In this document: one piece after another, positions 24,601 through 37,480 of the stretch | Layout of the letters: each line of letters opens with the position of its first letter | Numbering within the stretch: the first letter of the stretch is position 1 | Origin: Ampelomyces quisqualis | Lineage: Eukaryota > Ascomycota > Dothideomycetes > Pleosporales > Phaeosphaeriaceae | Length of the DNA stretch: 64,000 nucleotides | Assembly (NCBI GenBank): GCA_018398575.1 | Contig: JAGTXZ010000006.1 | Span: 1 to 64,000, forward strand | Direction of reading: 5' to 3' | Position numbers and translations under genes: made by a program | Notes under the pieces: generated by a model | Databases searched by the model: none | What the model saw: only the letters and a program-made list of their open reading frames with translations | Told to the model about the DNA's origin: nothing

Positions 24601-27600
24601 CTTAGAGAATTAGTAGTAGTTAATACAATAGCGCTTGCTAAATAGTGTAACCCTTATACTAGTTATACTAGTAGTAAACAAAACATAGTTATTTATTATA
24701 TCTAGTAATATAGTAGTATAGCTAATATATATTACTATTAGAAATCTTAACTATAAGGCACGACAACGCAGAACAACACCTAGAACACTACTAGCTAGAT
24801 TTATCTTAATAGCTAAGCTTCTAGACTCTATTCTAAAGAGTAAAGTATATTATTACTAAATAGGCACACTATTGTTGCGTAAGTACTAACTACAGCGTTA
24901 ATACCAGAGGGTTACTATAGAGAACAGACACTAACTAGTAACTGCAGCACTTAAAGAAGCTACTAAATACAGTATACAGCTAGAGTTTACTAACTAATAG
25001 ACGTAATAGTGTTACCTAACTATTTGTACAATTCTAGCTAACTATAAAGAGTAAGTGCTACTAACAGGTGTAAAGAAAAACAGACACTATACTTAATGCA
25101 TAGTACTACTAGACAAACAAGAAAACTTATACAATAAATATCTATAGTAAATAAAAGAGTATATACGCTTATAACAGAGTTATTGTCTTAATAAAGAATA
25201 TAAGAATTATGTTTATCTAGTAGAGTGCTTTGGCTAGAATTACTACAACTTTAATATATATAAGTTGTTAGCTACAGATATATTATATTTACTACTTAAG
25301 AAGTTAGTTATAAAGATATTAGAGTTTACAAAAGACATGCTAATAGACATATACCTTAAACAAAAGAAGAGCTAGAATAGTGCTGCAGTTCTAGTAGTAG
25401 AAGACAACAGCTATGCCTAGTTAAATAAAAGGTTTTACTAAGTTAAGTATAACACTAGACTAAAACAGTTTAATAACAAAAGGGCTTTTACAAAAGTGTT
25501 GCAGTAGACTAGCGCAGAACAAAAAGTAGTAATTTGCTAATTTGTAGTAGTAGTGTCTCTTCTGCTAGCAACTAAGACACTATACGTATTGTATTTTATC
25601 TAGGCTACGTATAATCTACTAGTACTATTACAATATAAAAGTTATAACAAAAACACGTTAGGGTATATATTGTTAGCTATTAAACAAATAGAAGTTCTAA
25701 AAGAAGAGTTTTAACCTTTTAGACAGACGTAAGAAAAAGAAAATGATTTCAACTACTCTAAATAGCACGCACTACTCTATATTATTAATAATATTTATAT
25801 ATATAGGGCCCTTAATAGCATATACACTAGAATAAATAGTAAGGCTTACTATATTACAATAGTAAAACAATTCTACCTAATAATAAACAAGAGAGATTTT
25901 CTTACGCAAATTTACCTCTACAACTTTAGATAGCTTGCGCTTATAGCGTTTAAACACAAGACAGTTATAGACTAAAGTTAATAGTGCACTACTGCTAACT
26001 AGCGCAAGTATACCTTTACTACAAGCGTGTTAATAGTAATACTATTTAGATAACTTAGATAGTTTATACTAGGCATATTACTAAATTCTATTATACTACC
26101 TCTTAGCAAGGTTACTATACATATTACGTTGCTATACTTTATATATGCTACTGCAGTATTTGTCTAACACTACTATTAGAAGGTAACTAGCTACCTTGTT
26201 ACCCTATATAACAAAGACAGATAGAACCCTAACCTTTACTAGGTAAACAGGATAAATATAAAAATACACTCTTCTATAAAATGCTTAAGGCTATTAGGTA
26301 AACACTATAACAACTCTAAATATTACAAAGAAGATATAGTGCAATACGCGCCTAACTAGCATAGGACTAGAAAATAGCGCAAAGATTACGTGTAGGTATA
26401 AGAGTTTGAATATAAAGACTACACGCAACTATCTTAGACTATTGCAAATAGTAGAGCTATAGCTTAAGTGCACCTAATACTTATATTTATTAACAACAAA
26501 TACTAAAACAAGAATAGAAAGAAATATAAGTATATAGGTGCCTTCTGTAAGGTTATAGTGTTTAATAATAATAGTTAAATTGATTATATAATAGAGATAC
26601 TAAGCGTGCGCTACTGTACATACAGTACAAAGACCAAGTAATATACACTATAAGTATTTAAGGTATATAATATAATAACTATTATTTACTCTATATACTT
26701 AGTACTAAAGGATCTACCTACACTTTATAATAAGGTCTTTGTTTTATACTATGTAAATAATTATATTAATTAGAACAAATATAATAGACTGTATTCTTTT
26801 ATATTTAATTAAGACTAGACACGTATAGTGTAGAATTATAAATAGAAGTAAGTGTAGTAAGACAACTAGTATATAGCGTTAGACATAGTAAATAGAATTA
26901 TATATCTAATAATAGCTCTACTATAACTTTAACATACCTAATAGAACGTAAACCTACTAATATAACAAGCGCTATAATACAGAACTATAGCGTAAGGCTG
27001 CTAACGCAACCTTCTTTCTATATATAATATACTACTACAAACGCGTAATACTAGTAACTCTTATCTACGTACACAAGTACTATAGAGATATTTTAATAGT
27101 TACCTAGAATTGCTAGTTAATATACATAGAAGGATAGCACTACTATAGTAACACTAGATATAATTATTAAAAGGCAGTATATACAATATAATGCAACTAA
27201 TAGTAGAAGAATACAACTTAATATACTCTAACGTAGAATAAGAGATAAAGAGGCAAAAGATACTAGGCTGTTTTCTATAAACAACTATAGTAAAAGAATA
27301 CTTATAGTAAATTACAAGAGCAATTGCATTACAACAGAATAGACTACTATAGAACATAGCTAATAGTTGCCTTATCTAGACAATTATACACTTTACTATC
27401 TAATATAACTATAACGCAGCCTAATAGATGCGCTTGTAATAGAATAAAACTAAACTAAATAACAATTAGAAGCAAGCTTTGCTAGATAGAAACCTGCGTA
27501 GAAAGATAAAAGAAACAGATAATAAAGAGTTAAGTATAACACAAATTACTCTTAATATAACAACTATATTAGTATTAAACGTAACTAGAAACAAGCATAC

Positions 27601-27760
27601 TCTTATTAGGACAAACCAGCTGTTATATATACACTACAACCTGCTAGCAATAGACAAGTATATTAACAACCTTAATTATAATTTGTTTATATAGATATTA
27701 GAGTATAAATTAGGCTTTAAAAGTAAATACAATAGTATATATTACTACACAAAGAAAGAA
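24600..27760 (+). pseudogene. Very long decayed plus-strand frame, possibly a Plavaka/KDZ-like transposase
   Basis: One plus-strand frame, broken mainly by TAG/TAA, can be followed from about 24,950 to 27,760 (over 900 codons). It includes an uninterrupted 71-codon piece at 27,479-27,694. Strings such as KDYVWVQEF (near 26,380), KYKYIGAFCKV (26,530) and YYVNNYIN (26,740) recall the C-terminal part of large fungal Plavaka/KDZ-type transposase-like proteins, but this is memory of family patterns, not an alignment. It could equally be a cargo protein of the element. No catalytic triad could be assigned. Its size and strand independence from the Fot transposase make a second transposition protein or a nested element plausible. 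Confidence 0.5.
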
Positions 27761-27949
27761 GATAGGTAGGCGCAAATATAGATATCTATAAAGGCACGCT
27801 AGCACAGCGCATTACAAAAGACAGTTGTATTAAAGATATACTAGGCGTTATTTACAATTAAACTACAAATATAACTAGTATAGTAGTATACTAGATCTAT
27901 ACTAACAACTTACTAGGTAAATAGTTTTCTACGTGTAAGGCTACTAAAT

Positions 27950-28310
27950 CGCCTATATTACGCGCATAACTATTTATACTAATAGTAGATAACTATTATA
28001 TACGCTAACATTTAGTTAAGAATAGAAAAGCACCTAATTACCTGTATTGCGCGCACTACTATTTATGCTAACAGTAGATAACTATTATATACACTAACAT
28101 TTAGTTAAAAACAAAAAGGTACCTAATTACCTATATTACGCGCACTACTATTTATACTAACAGTAGACAACTATTATATACGCTAACATTTAGTTAAAGA
28201 CAAAAGGGCACCTAGTTGCTTATATTACGCGTATAACTATTTGTGCTAACAGTAGATAACTATTATATACGCTAGCACGTAGTTAAGAACAAGAAACTAT
28301 CTAATTAAAC
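27950..28310. repeat. Tandem array, 89 bp x 4
   Basis: The CGCGCA/CGCGTA string starts at 27,961, 28,050, 28,139 and 28,228, exactly 89 bp apart. Units share TAACTATTATATACGCTA and end in CACCTAATTACC. It follows directly on the long plus-strand frame. Confidence 0.92.
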
Positions 28311-30960
28311 AGCCTAACTACTATACTCTAGTAGAATTTAAGGCAATATTAGACTGTATATGTTACAAAAACCCTACTTATACCTATAAAGTAAAAACTC
28401 TATTACGCTACACATATTGCTTACTTCTACTACCTTTACTACTAGTTCTCTAATATTTAAAAAGTAAGCGCTTACTCTATATACTCTATACTAAGTAGCA
28501 AATTTAAGTAATGTTAGCAGTACACTATATCTCTATCTAAACAAGCGCTAAAACAAGCGCTAACAGACAATAGTGTAAAGGTTAGCCTTCTAAGAGATGT
28601 AACTCTAGAACTAATATACTAAAAACTAAGACGCTACAGAAACTAAAAACTATCTAGACTCTAACGCTACTATTCTTAAGCCTTAACTCTAGAGTTAAAA
28701 CAGACGTACAACTAACTACTATACTAGCCTAACTAAAAAGTTACCTAATAAGACAGCCTAGAAATTAAATTTTATATACTTCTAGATCTATAGCCTTACT
28801 TACTTGTTAACAAGAAGAATCTAGACGCAGTAGTAGTATAAGCATAATAAGCTAACACAAACTAAAAACCTATAAGACTAATAGATAGAAAACGTTAGTA
28901 GTTAAAAAAGAACTACTATTAGACTTAAAGCTATTGCATTATAGAAAGATACCTTATTATGCACAATTAAGTAGTTCTAACTGTTACAGAGTTATAACTC
29001 TTCTTATCTAGTACAAACCTATTTAGGTTACTACTATAGAGGAAGGAAAAACGCTAGGCAAAGGAAAGTGTATTACTAGAAAATAAGACTATACTAGAGA
29101 AGGCAAGAGTTATTCTAGTAACACATCTACTTACTAATAACAGAATAACGCTATACAGTATAGTAATAATACTATAGCTTAATACATGCAGGTATATATA
29201 CGCCTAAATACAACTAGATACTTAGATAGAAGTATAGAACACTCTACTGTTATTAATTTAATTATATATTAGCTTAACACTGTACAAAGAAGCTGCTTGC
29301 TATATAGGTACTATCGCAGCCTACTAAGAATAGTAGCTAACAGTAGGCGCCTAGATACTAGATATATGTAGTAACTTACAGACCTACGCGTTAAGGCAAG
29401 AATAACTAGAAATTACTAGTGCCTATATATTAAACTACCTAGACAGATAGGCTCTTAAGCCTAGTAAACTACTTAAAGACTTTACTTACTTACTACAGGG
29501 TCTAAAGAATGCAAGTACACTTCTAAAATAGCTATACTAGCTAACTAAAGACAGCCTAAATCTACTAGATTTTTAAACTCTAGTATTGTAGCAGTAATAG
29601 TATAGTTATTCTATAATAACAGGAAATAAAGCATTGCTGCAATAACTAGAAACTAAGAGAAGTTTAATAAAATAAGTGCAAATATAGTAGCACTAATAGG
29701 CTTAGTTATATTTAACGCAATTAGAGAGTTTAATAATAACAGCACTAGGAAAACTAAACTCTTCTATAGACACACTATAAAAGATATGTTGCAATTACTA
29801 CACTTAGTATTAGCTAGTAGAAAGCAGACTACTTTAATACTATTTACAAAAAATAGAAGAACTTAGAAGGTATTAGATAGATTCTTATATAGGACAATAT
29901 ACAACAGGATATTACTATATACACAAACTAACAAGAAAATAACAGAACTAACATTTTAGTACTAAAGAATACCTATAATAACAACGTAGATAATATTCTA
30001 GCTAACTATACAAAAGAGGAGTAAGATTACTACAATGCGCTTATAGACAATTACAACAACAAAGAGAAAGAAAAGGTAAACTACTTAATAGAAAAGAATA
30101 AAAAAGAAGACATTAGATAAAGAGAGAAAGTCTTACACAGAGACACTAGTAATATAAGTAAGTCTAAATATAATGCAATATATAATAACTTGCATAGAGT
30201 ACTGTTTATATATGTGTACGTAAAGTATTAAGTAAAGTAAAAGATGTTTTACTAAAACAGTATAGATATGCAAATAAACTTGCACTAGAATACCTTTATA
30301 AGGTAGACAAACAGCTATAGTTTAAGAACTGTAGAGGTAGCTAGAGTATTGTAGCAGAAGACGCATAGAAAGAATTTTTAACGCAGGCCTATAATATTAT
30401 AATTAAAGGTAACATACTTAACGTAATTGCCTTAACTAAAGAGGAATAGTAACTAAAACTAGATAAGTATAGCAAGTTAGTGTAATGGTATAAAGAAGAA
30501 ATAGAGTATTATTAAGTAGTTATAAATAGCAAGTAAGGCAAATATTATAATAACTAGATATGCTTTTGCTAGTATAACGCGTAAATACTATTAAGTTAGC
30601 CTTAATATAACGCAATAGTGCAGACTACTATAGCAGACAGTGCAGTACTAGCAGACACAGCACCTAATTCTAATATAACTAACTAGCAAGATAATTACTA
30701 CTCTGTAAGTAGTAGTAGCTATTATAGCCTTCTATACATAGAGCGCGTTGTGTACCTGCTAACGCGTGCTCTATAGAACGTTAAGTCTAGTAGCTGCGTC
30801 TAGGCTAGCCTACTTTTAAAGGAGTATAATTTATCTATACTATATTTAATTAAAAAGCCTACCTAACTAGATAAGAGGAACTAGCTTAGTTAGCCTACGC
30901 TATAAGAGTGTAAAGATATAGGCAGCTAGCTATAGTACATAGTTCTGCTAGTGCTATAGT
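28311..30960 (+). other. RIP-decayed DNA, possibly a third reading frame
   Basis: Purine-rich on the plus strand. Around 29,560-29,900 a frame with few stops (strings such as FNAIREFNNNS and HTIKDMLQLLHL) can be followed, and an acidic/basic stretch rich in Lys/Glu/Asn occurs near 30,050-30,130. I do not recognise it. It may be coding sequence of the TIR element or of a nested element. Confidence 0.4.
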
Positions 30961-31191
30961 ACTTAATAGTCCTTAACTATTAAATCTAGCAACACTAGTA
31001 ATACTAGTAACACTAGTAACACAGGCAATATAGGTAACACAGGTAACTTACTATTAGGTTACTATTAAGTTGCTAGCGACTAGAAGTAAGTAAGGCAACT
31101 TTAGCAAATTGTCTAGTAGATAGTATTGCTGTTAGGCAGCTGCGAGTCGCTATAACTAGGCTAACTAGACAAATCTTAATTTTTCCTTACG
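30961..31191. repeat. Subterminal region and right end of the 18.6-kb TIR element
   Basis: Contains repeated AACACTAGTA / AACACAGG units (30,985-31,050), then a stretch that aligns closely with 59,990-60,134 of the short element (GCGACTAGAAGTAAGT, GGCAACTTT, GCAAATTGTCTAGTAGA), ending TTTTTCCTTACG. Short direct repeats next to the inverted repeats are typical transposase-binding regions; that role is inferred. Confidence 0.75.
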
Positions 31192-31816
31192 TAGTAGATT
31201 AGATAGTACTCTTTAGTTTAGATTATACAAGTAGAACGTTATTGTATATAAGCTTTGTAAGGCTTATAACCTCTTGTTTATTAAATATAACTAGATTACA
31301 GGCTATGTTCTATAACTCCTAATCCTACACACGTTATATTAATCTAATATTAATTACTTAAGAGATAATAACAAGGTTCTATAGCACAAACATTAAGGCT
31401 ACCTAGGCTAGTAAGCACTCTAGGCTCTTACCTAATTAGCCTAAAACGTTAAGATAAATAGGACTAAAAAGATAAATTGTTAGGACTGCTTAGTTACTTA
31501 TGCAGCTTAAGTAGTCTTACAAAGGCTAAGAGAAAGATTCCTACAACTATTCTATTAAGTTTCTTAGGATCTGTTTAATATGCTAACTAGAAGGCTTTAT
31601 AAAGAATAGTTCTGAATTATTAAGGAAGACTACTTAGGTAAGCTTTTTAACTACAACCTTTACAATAAGACGTTAAATAAGATTATAAGAGTAATTAAGA
31701 GATTTACAGCCTAGGTTAGGAACAATTTTAATCTAAAAATCATAGAAATCTATTATAATAATAAAACTGCGACTCTGTCTTAGAGAGAGTATTTGCAGTA
31801 TAAGAAGTAGGCAGAT
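31192..31816 (+). pseudogene. Copia 1 pol segment: GAG-pre-integrase and integrase start
   Basis: Continues the copia frame after the TIR element. It reads as the GAG-pre-integrase domain (near 31,400: HLG-like GYLG, then NCQDC-like N-C-stop-D-C at 31,470) and the start of the integrase core (DLFN near 31,565, KEDY-like sequence, NFNLKIIEI near 31,720). It is cut at 31,816 by gypsy G2 and resumes at 38,861. Confidence 0.82.
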
Positions 31817-32098
31817 TGTAAGAGGTTTATATAGCAGCAAAGTTATAAGATAACAATAGTAGTATAAGTAGAAGTAAGTTAATTTCTATTCTACTACTTT
31901 AGTGCAGAACTGCTCTTTTGTAGATACAACTAAACGCGTGTCCTTACAACTAGAATATACTAGGTCTGTACTAGCGCAGCGCTATTAAAACGCTAGGGCA
32001 GCTATACGCGTTCTACGCGTAAAGACGCAAGAGTAGTGTTGTTGTAGCGTAGGCGCGTTACTGCGTAGCCAATAGCTCTATGCTGTAACATCCTTACA
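31817..32098 (-). repeat. G2 3' LTR
   Basis: 282 bp, TGTAAGAGG...CCTTACA, matching 38,579-38,860. In the element's orientation it is preceded (32,099-32,118) by a purine run, GAGAGAAAGAAATAAT on the minus strand, the polypurine tract. Confidence 0.93.
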
Positions 32099-32129
32099 AT
32101 TATTTCTTTCTCTCTAAAATTACTGTCCT

Positions 32130-33480
32130 AGTAATTTGTATAACATTAGGTTTATTAGTGTATACCTTATATTATTATTATAGAGCCTGTTTGTTATATA
32201 GCTATTATTGTGCTAAGACTAAAACTCTAAGTAAATCTAAGAGGCAGCTAGTAGCTATAGTAATAGTAGAATTATAGCAAAACTTTGTGTGCGTAATCTT
32301 CTTTACTTCTTTAGTAATAACTATATTATTCTACTACTATATTATCTACTAGCTTTACGCTGTTGCAACCTTGTTACCTCTATATTAATTACTATAAGTA
32401 CTACGCCTATACTGCCTCCTACTTCTACTGTCTCTATAAGTAGTATAACACTAGCGTTATAATGTTACTAACTTAGCGCTTAGGCTACGCCTGTTGCCTA
32501 CTGTAGTAGCGTTTCTAATGTAAAGTTAGTAATTTTAATTTGCCTATGTTACGCTAAGGGCCTAAGGCTTACTAGCACCTATTATAACCTTATAGTTAGT
32601 AGCCTACGCTGCAGCTCTTGCTAGGGCAAGAAAAAGCTCTGATCTAAAGTTCCTACCAATTTTGTTAAAGGCTAGAATACTATGTACTAGTAGTAGTAGC
32701 GTCTTGCTACTAAGAAAAACTCTAACTTTATTATAGTTACTGCGTAAGAGACAGCGCTGCGCTAGTAGACTAGCTTAGTAAAGCTTTTCCTGCGCACAGA
32801 GGTTAAGCATAAGAGTTGTTATTAGCCTAAGAGTAATAGAATCTAGATTCTACAGGTTAAAGTAACTAACTACCTATCTACTATAGTAGAAGGCATTCTT
32901 AACCTACTATAGGCTTAGGTAAGTTATTTTTTCTATTCCTTGCAGTTGCTGCGCTAGCGTTCTAACAGCGTCTAGGCTAACCTCTCCTCTCTTAGCAAGG
33001 CTAACGCGTAGTCTAACTCTAACTTTAATATAAAGAGAAAGAAGTCTTTCTTTAGGTCTAAGCCTAGGTCTAAAAGTAGCAGCAGTAGTAGGGGTAGAGA
33101 TAGAGATAAAACCCTTCCCTAGAAGAGCTCTAGCCCTATGCCTCTTTCTAAGAAGAAAGGCAAGAGTAAGGCTAAAGCTAAAGCTAAGCCTAAGCCTAAA
33201 GCTAAACCTAAGCCTAAGCCTAAGCCTAAGAAGCGCCTGGCTTTAGCTAGTCTTACTAAGGAGCCTGCGTCCAAGCGTGTTAAAGGCTTAGACCTGTTAG
33301 GTTGCCTAGTGCGCGCCGCAACAGCGTTAGCAAGGAGTAAGGTCCTATTAGAGTTAGGTAATATTGTTCTCTAGAAATAGCAGGAAGAGGTAGAAAATAG
33401 AGAGCTTAGTAATAATTTACTAGGCTTTTTAAGCTTCTATAAGGCTAATAAAGATAATAATAAGTTCTTAGGCTAAGCTA
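32130..33480 (+). pseudogene. Antisense accessory frame of G2 (Lys/Pro-repeat protein remnant)
   Basis: Runs on the strand opposite to gag-pol, between the chromodomain end of pol and the 3' LTR. The only piece still open is 33,138-33,374 (78 codons). It starts with Lys-rich sequence, then alternating KAKAKA and KPKPKP repeats written as CCTAAG/GCTAAA hexamers, then KRLALASLTKEP and a Leu/Ala-rich helix. After one stop the frame goes on as QEEVENRELSNN to about 33,470. Upstream it is too decayed to read, though Ser/Arg-rich stretches appear near 33,060-33,110. It resembles basic DNA- or RNA-binding proteins only in composition. Some fungal gypsy elements, Boty of Botrytis among them, are reported to carry an extra gene; whether this is related is unknown. 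Confidence 0.6.
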
Positions 33481-33537
33481 GTAGTTATACTTAGCTGCGC
33501 TGCTAGGGCGCTAGCAGTGCGCTAGTAAGGCGCCTTT

Positions 33538-33602
33538 ATTTTCTATGTTTTTTCTTTTTTTCCCTTTGTTTTCTTTCCTCTTTTTTTTTTTTTTTTTTTT
33601 TT
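33538..33602. repeat. Pyrimidine tract, T-rich
   Basis: About 65 bases nearly all T and C, ending with a run of more than 20 T at about 33,581-33,602. It lies between the end of the antisense frame and the chromodomain end of G2 pol, where the two frames converge. It could serve as a shared 3' processing region; this is inference. Confidence 0.7.
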
Positions 33603-33639
33603 GTATATTAATTGTATAAGTAATCAATCTCCTCTCTAG

Positions 33640-36600
33640 TTATACTTTTCTATAAGTAATTTGTCTATATCTTTTTAATTAACCTATTTGTTATATTCTA
33701 AGGGCTAGCCTTTCTATTTTACTAGGTAATTTACTAAACGCCTGTTACGCCTCTTTGCTAACACAGCTTTAACCTTATAGTGTTATTACAGCTTCTTACT
33801 ATTATCTAGATTAACAGGCCTAGGTAAAGTTAACACTTCTCTCTTTCTAGCTACAAATAGCTAGAGTAAGGAGGTGTAGAATACTAGGTAGATTCTTATG
33901 TGCAACAAGAGTAAGATTCTAAAAGCTTATAAGCTAATTTGCTCTTCTACTAGAAAGAGACTTATCTAGCGCAGTAATAGCTTTCTACTAGCGCTGCACA
34001 GGCGTAGATGCTTTGTTAACAAGAAGATTATATCCCTAGGTTTAAACCCTTAGAGCCTGTGTCTTTTATTGTAATATTACTCTTAATATTGTAAAGTTTT
34101 ATGCTAGTAATTGGCTAGAGTATCCTAAGTTTATATAAGCGTTTGCAACCTTTCTCTAACGCTAGAGACTTTAGTAGGCGCTGTTAGCTTGCAGTTAAGG
34201 CGCAAGTAGAACCTATAGTAGGTAAAGAATAGAGATATTTTTAACGTAGCCTGCTTAGTATTATTATAGGCAAACTCTGCTAGTAACAAAAGGTATACCT
34301 AATTATTTAGCTAATTGCTTACAAAAGCTATTAAGTATTACTCTAGCGTTTAATTTTAGCGTTCTGTTTAGCTATCTGTCTATAGATAGAAGGTAGTGCT
34401 AAGCTAGCGCTTTACCTTTGCTATAAAGTAGAAGTCTACTTAAAACTACAAAGTAAAGACACTTCCTTTGTCTAATACAATATTTTAGGCAAGCTAAAGA
34501 ATTGTATAACATATTCTAAAAACAGATCTACTAATTATAAAGTAGTAACTACTTTCTGTATAGAGATATACTTAGCTATTTTTGTGTACTTATTAACTAT
34601 AATAAGTATTGTGTTGTATACAACACTATAGCGCTTAGCAGGTAGTAGGCCTATAATAAAATCTATTGTAATTTCTTGCTATAGTCTCTAAGGTTAGAGG
34701 AGCGCGTTTAATACGCTAGTAGAGCGCTACTTAAGCAACTTTGTACCTTAGCACACTAAGTAAGAGTTAATGTACTCCTTAAGCTCTTTCTTAAGCCTAG
34801 GCTAATAGTAGTATTAGGCTACAAGCTTAAGCGTTTTAGCCTACCTAAAATAGCTAGCAAGTAGATTATTGTAATATAGCTTAAGGAGCTTAGCCTTAAG
34901 AGCTAGCTCTAGTAGAATATATAGTTAGTTCTTAAACTAAAGGCTGCCTAAAGCGTTAAGCTTCTAGTGCCTTAAGCGTTTGCTAGCGCCTTAATAGGCA
35001 GACGCTAGAGATTTAACGTCCCTGCGTATTGCAACTGCTCTTAGGTTATTCTGTTATTCTTGTACACAGATTTTAAAGAAGGACTTAGAGAGTTCCTTAT
35101 AAGCTAACCTCTCTAAGGCTGTAGCTCTTACTTATAACTGCGTAACTCTTTAGGCTATTACTAGTCTGCTCTTAGAAATTTTCTAATTAAGGCTGTAGCT
35201 CCTAGCTGTTGCCTTAACGCTATGCGTTAGGCTTTATAACTGCGTAACTCTTTAGGTTATTACTAGTCTGCTCTTAGGGTTCTTCTAATTAGGGCTGTAG
35301 CTTGTAGCTATTGCCTTAACGCTGTACGCTAGGCTTATAGAAACATCTTTATTAAGATATAGAGTGCTCGCTTACTATTAAGCTGTTGTCTAGCTTCTTA
35401 CTAACGCTAGCTTCTTACTAGGTAGCTTAGCTTAGGTTTCTGCTAGCTGCAACTTCTTTTGCAGTGCTAGCAACATGTCTAATATTTAAATATCTAGCGT
35501 GTTACTATTGTCTATAAGTTGCTTTAAAGGCCTATCTGTAGGATTTATCTTTCTAGACTAATACTTAATCTTAAAGTTATAAGCAGCTAGCTTTATTACC
35601 TAGCTAGCCTATCTTCTAGATAGAGTTAACGTGCCTATAAAGCTGCGTAAGTTGTTATAGTCTATCTATATTTTTAACTAAATTGCTAGCCTCTTAACGT
35701 AGTAACGCTAGTGCTGCACTACTATAATAATAGTAAGAAGCTCTAGGTTATATATGTAGTAGTTTCTTTCTATAGAAGAAAGCTTTCTTAACTAGAAGGC
35801 TATAGAGTGCTAGTTTCTATTTGCATAGAGTTAGGAGAAGATATCTACTACTTCTTAAATAGAGGTATTAGTTTCTAACTTAGATAGAAGTGTATAGTTA
35901 TAGTATTGCAGGACAGGTGCAGTTACAAATCTGTTGCATAGCTAGCGCTTTGCTTTCTCTGCAGTGTTAGGCTAGTTAAAAGAACTAGACTTCTTCTCTT
36001 AAACTAATCTCTTTAGAAGATCTATAATAGAGCTAATAATAACAGAAAAGCTCTATATAAAGCGTTAATAGAAGTTTGCAAAGCCTAAGAAGACTTAAAT
36101 ATCCTTAAAGGATGTTAGCGTAGGCTAATTAATAATTGCGCGAACCTGTTCTAGATCTATTGTAACACTATTAAGGCGCATAATAAACCCTAGGAACTTA
36201 ACTTAGTTAGTAGCAAAGGTACACTTTTTTAAGTTAACAAAAAGACTGTATTCTCTTAGCTTAGCAAGTACTTTTCTTACCTGCTTCTAATAATCTTTTC
36301 TCTTTGAAGAAAAGATTAGAATATTATTAAGATAGATAACGCAAAACATATCTAAATATAAGGCTAAGGCTCTATTAATATACCTCTAGAACGTAGCAGG
36401 TACGTTAGTTAGCCTAAAGGGCATAACTATATACTTAAAGTAGCTGTATTACGTGCAAAACGCTATCTTCTATTTATTACCTTACTAGATCCTAATCTAG
36501 TAATACGCGTTCTTAAGATTAAGCTTAGTAAACTTTACTAATCTATAGAGCTAATTAAGGGTTTTCCTAATTAAGGAAAGAGCTAGTCTATTCTTCTTAG

Positions 36601-37480
36601 TAACTTAATTAAGGCCTTAATAATCTACGTAAAGGCGTAGCGTTCTATCTTTTTTAAGTATAAATAGAATAGGTACTCCTGTAGAGCTTATGCTTTCTTA
36701 GATCTAGCCTAGGCTTTGTGCTGTTGCTAAGTAGTTACGTAGTATACTTAGCTTCTTTAGTAAGAGGTTATAGAGCAGCCTATATAGAGCTATAGTTTCT
36801 TTTTCTAACTTAATAGCGTAGTTACCTCTGTAGTGCTGTAGTAGCGCGTTAGCAGCGTTACTATTTACAACGTCTTTAAAGTTCTTAAGTTTAACAGGCT
36901 ATAATAGGCATTCTAGGGAAAAGAACTATAGGCTGCCTACTAGAACTGCGTATACACTTAGCTTGTTATAAAGAGATACTGCAAAGGTTTTAGCATCTTT
37001 AACTCTTATTGTCTTAGTGTTAAGCTTGTAGCGCTACTGCTTTAATTTGCAGTTAATAACAACGCGCCCTTCTTTTAGGCTTAGTAAACCTAGAATAATA
37101 GGTTGTACTGTATTAGTAATTCTGTATAGGATAGTAGTAAAGGACTTAGTAACGCTCTAGTTATCCTTTATTATTAAGTAGGCCTAATAAGCGTAGAAGC
37201 TAGGCACTGTGCTTAAGTTAGGTAGGCAGATAGTTAGTAGCGCTGCGCTGTTAATTTAAGAGAAGTTCTTAAGCAAGGCAACTTTCTTGTCAATTATACT
37301 AAGTTCTGCACTATAGTTAATTAGTATTTGTATAAGCTGCGTAGCGCTGTTATTAAGCAGCATTTGAAGTACTTGAATATAATTCTTCTATTATAATAGA
37401 ACTTAGGCTGTTAAGAAGAAGGCTTTTCTTAAGCCTGCTTGTTTTTTGTTTGTATTGCGTTTGAACTAGTAACAGAAGAA
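33640..37480 (-). pseudogene. G2 pol with C-terminal chromodomain, RIP-inactivated
   Basis: Minus-strand pol in the order protease, reverse transcriptase, RNase H, integrase, chromodomain. The YxDD box of reverse transcriptase at 36,323-36,334 reads YLNN, both Asp codons having gone GAT>AAT through TGA>TAA. Downstream, VFLGFANFY near 36,060 is the conserved end of the thumb/connection. The chromodomain at about 33,640-33,810 retains HYKVKAVLAKRRNRR and the spacing of the Y...W.W..Y aromatic cage, with Trp codons now TAG. The chromodomain marks the chromovirus lineage, whose members are thought to target heterochromatin. Confidence 0.9.

Larger units (their letters stand above)
12589..31191. 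mobile_element. 18.6-kb terminal-inverted-repeat DNA element with pogo/Fot-type transposase
   Basis: The left end reads CGTTAGGAAAATTTAACG and the right end, reversed, CGTAAGGAAAAATTAAG: imperfect inverted repeats. Each end is flanked by TA. Removing the element plus one TA restores the copia reading frame (Trp-Tyr-Ser-Arg-Leu-Asp), so both boundaries are firm. TA duplication is the hallmark of Tc1/mariner-type transposition, and a pogo/Fot-like transposase lies inside on the minus strand. The element also holds two very long decayed frames and tandem arrays of 101, 147, 134, 89 and 21 bp. Fot elements are usually about 2 kb, so this is either a giant cargo-bearing element or one with nested insertions whose edges I could not find. 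An 844-bp element at 59,291-60,134 shares both ends. Confidence 0.78.

Noticed and set aside
27479..27694. 71-codon frame as an independent gene
   Set aside because: It is an uninterrupted piece of the longer decayed plus-strand frame at 24,600-27,760.
33170..33235. Interstitial telomere-like repeat (CCTAAG/GCTAAA hexamers)
   Set aside because: The units are AAGCCT/AAGCTA codon pairs encoding Lys-Pro and Lys-Ala repeats in an open frame; they differ from CCCTAA and belong to the antisense frame of G2.
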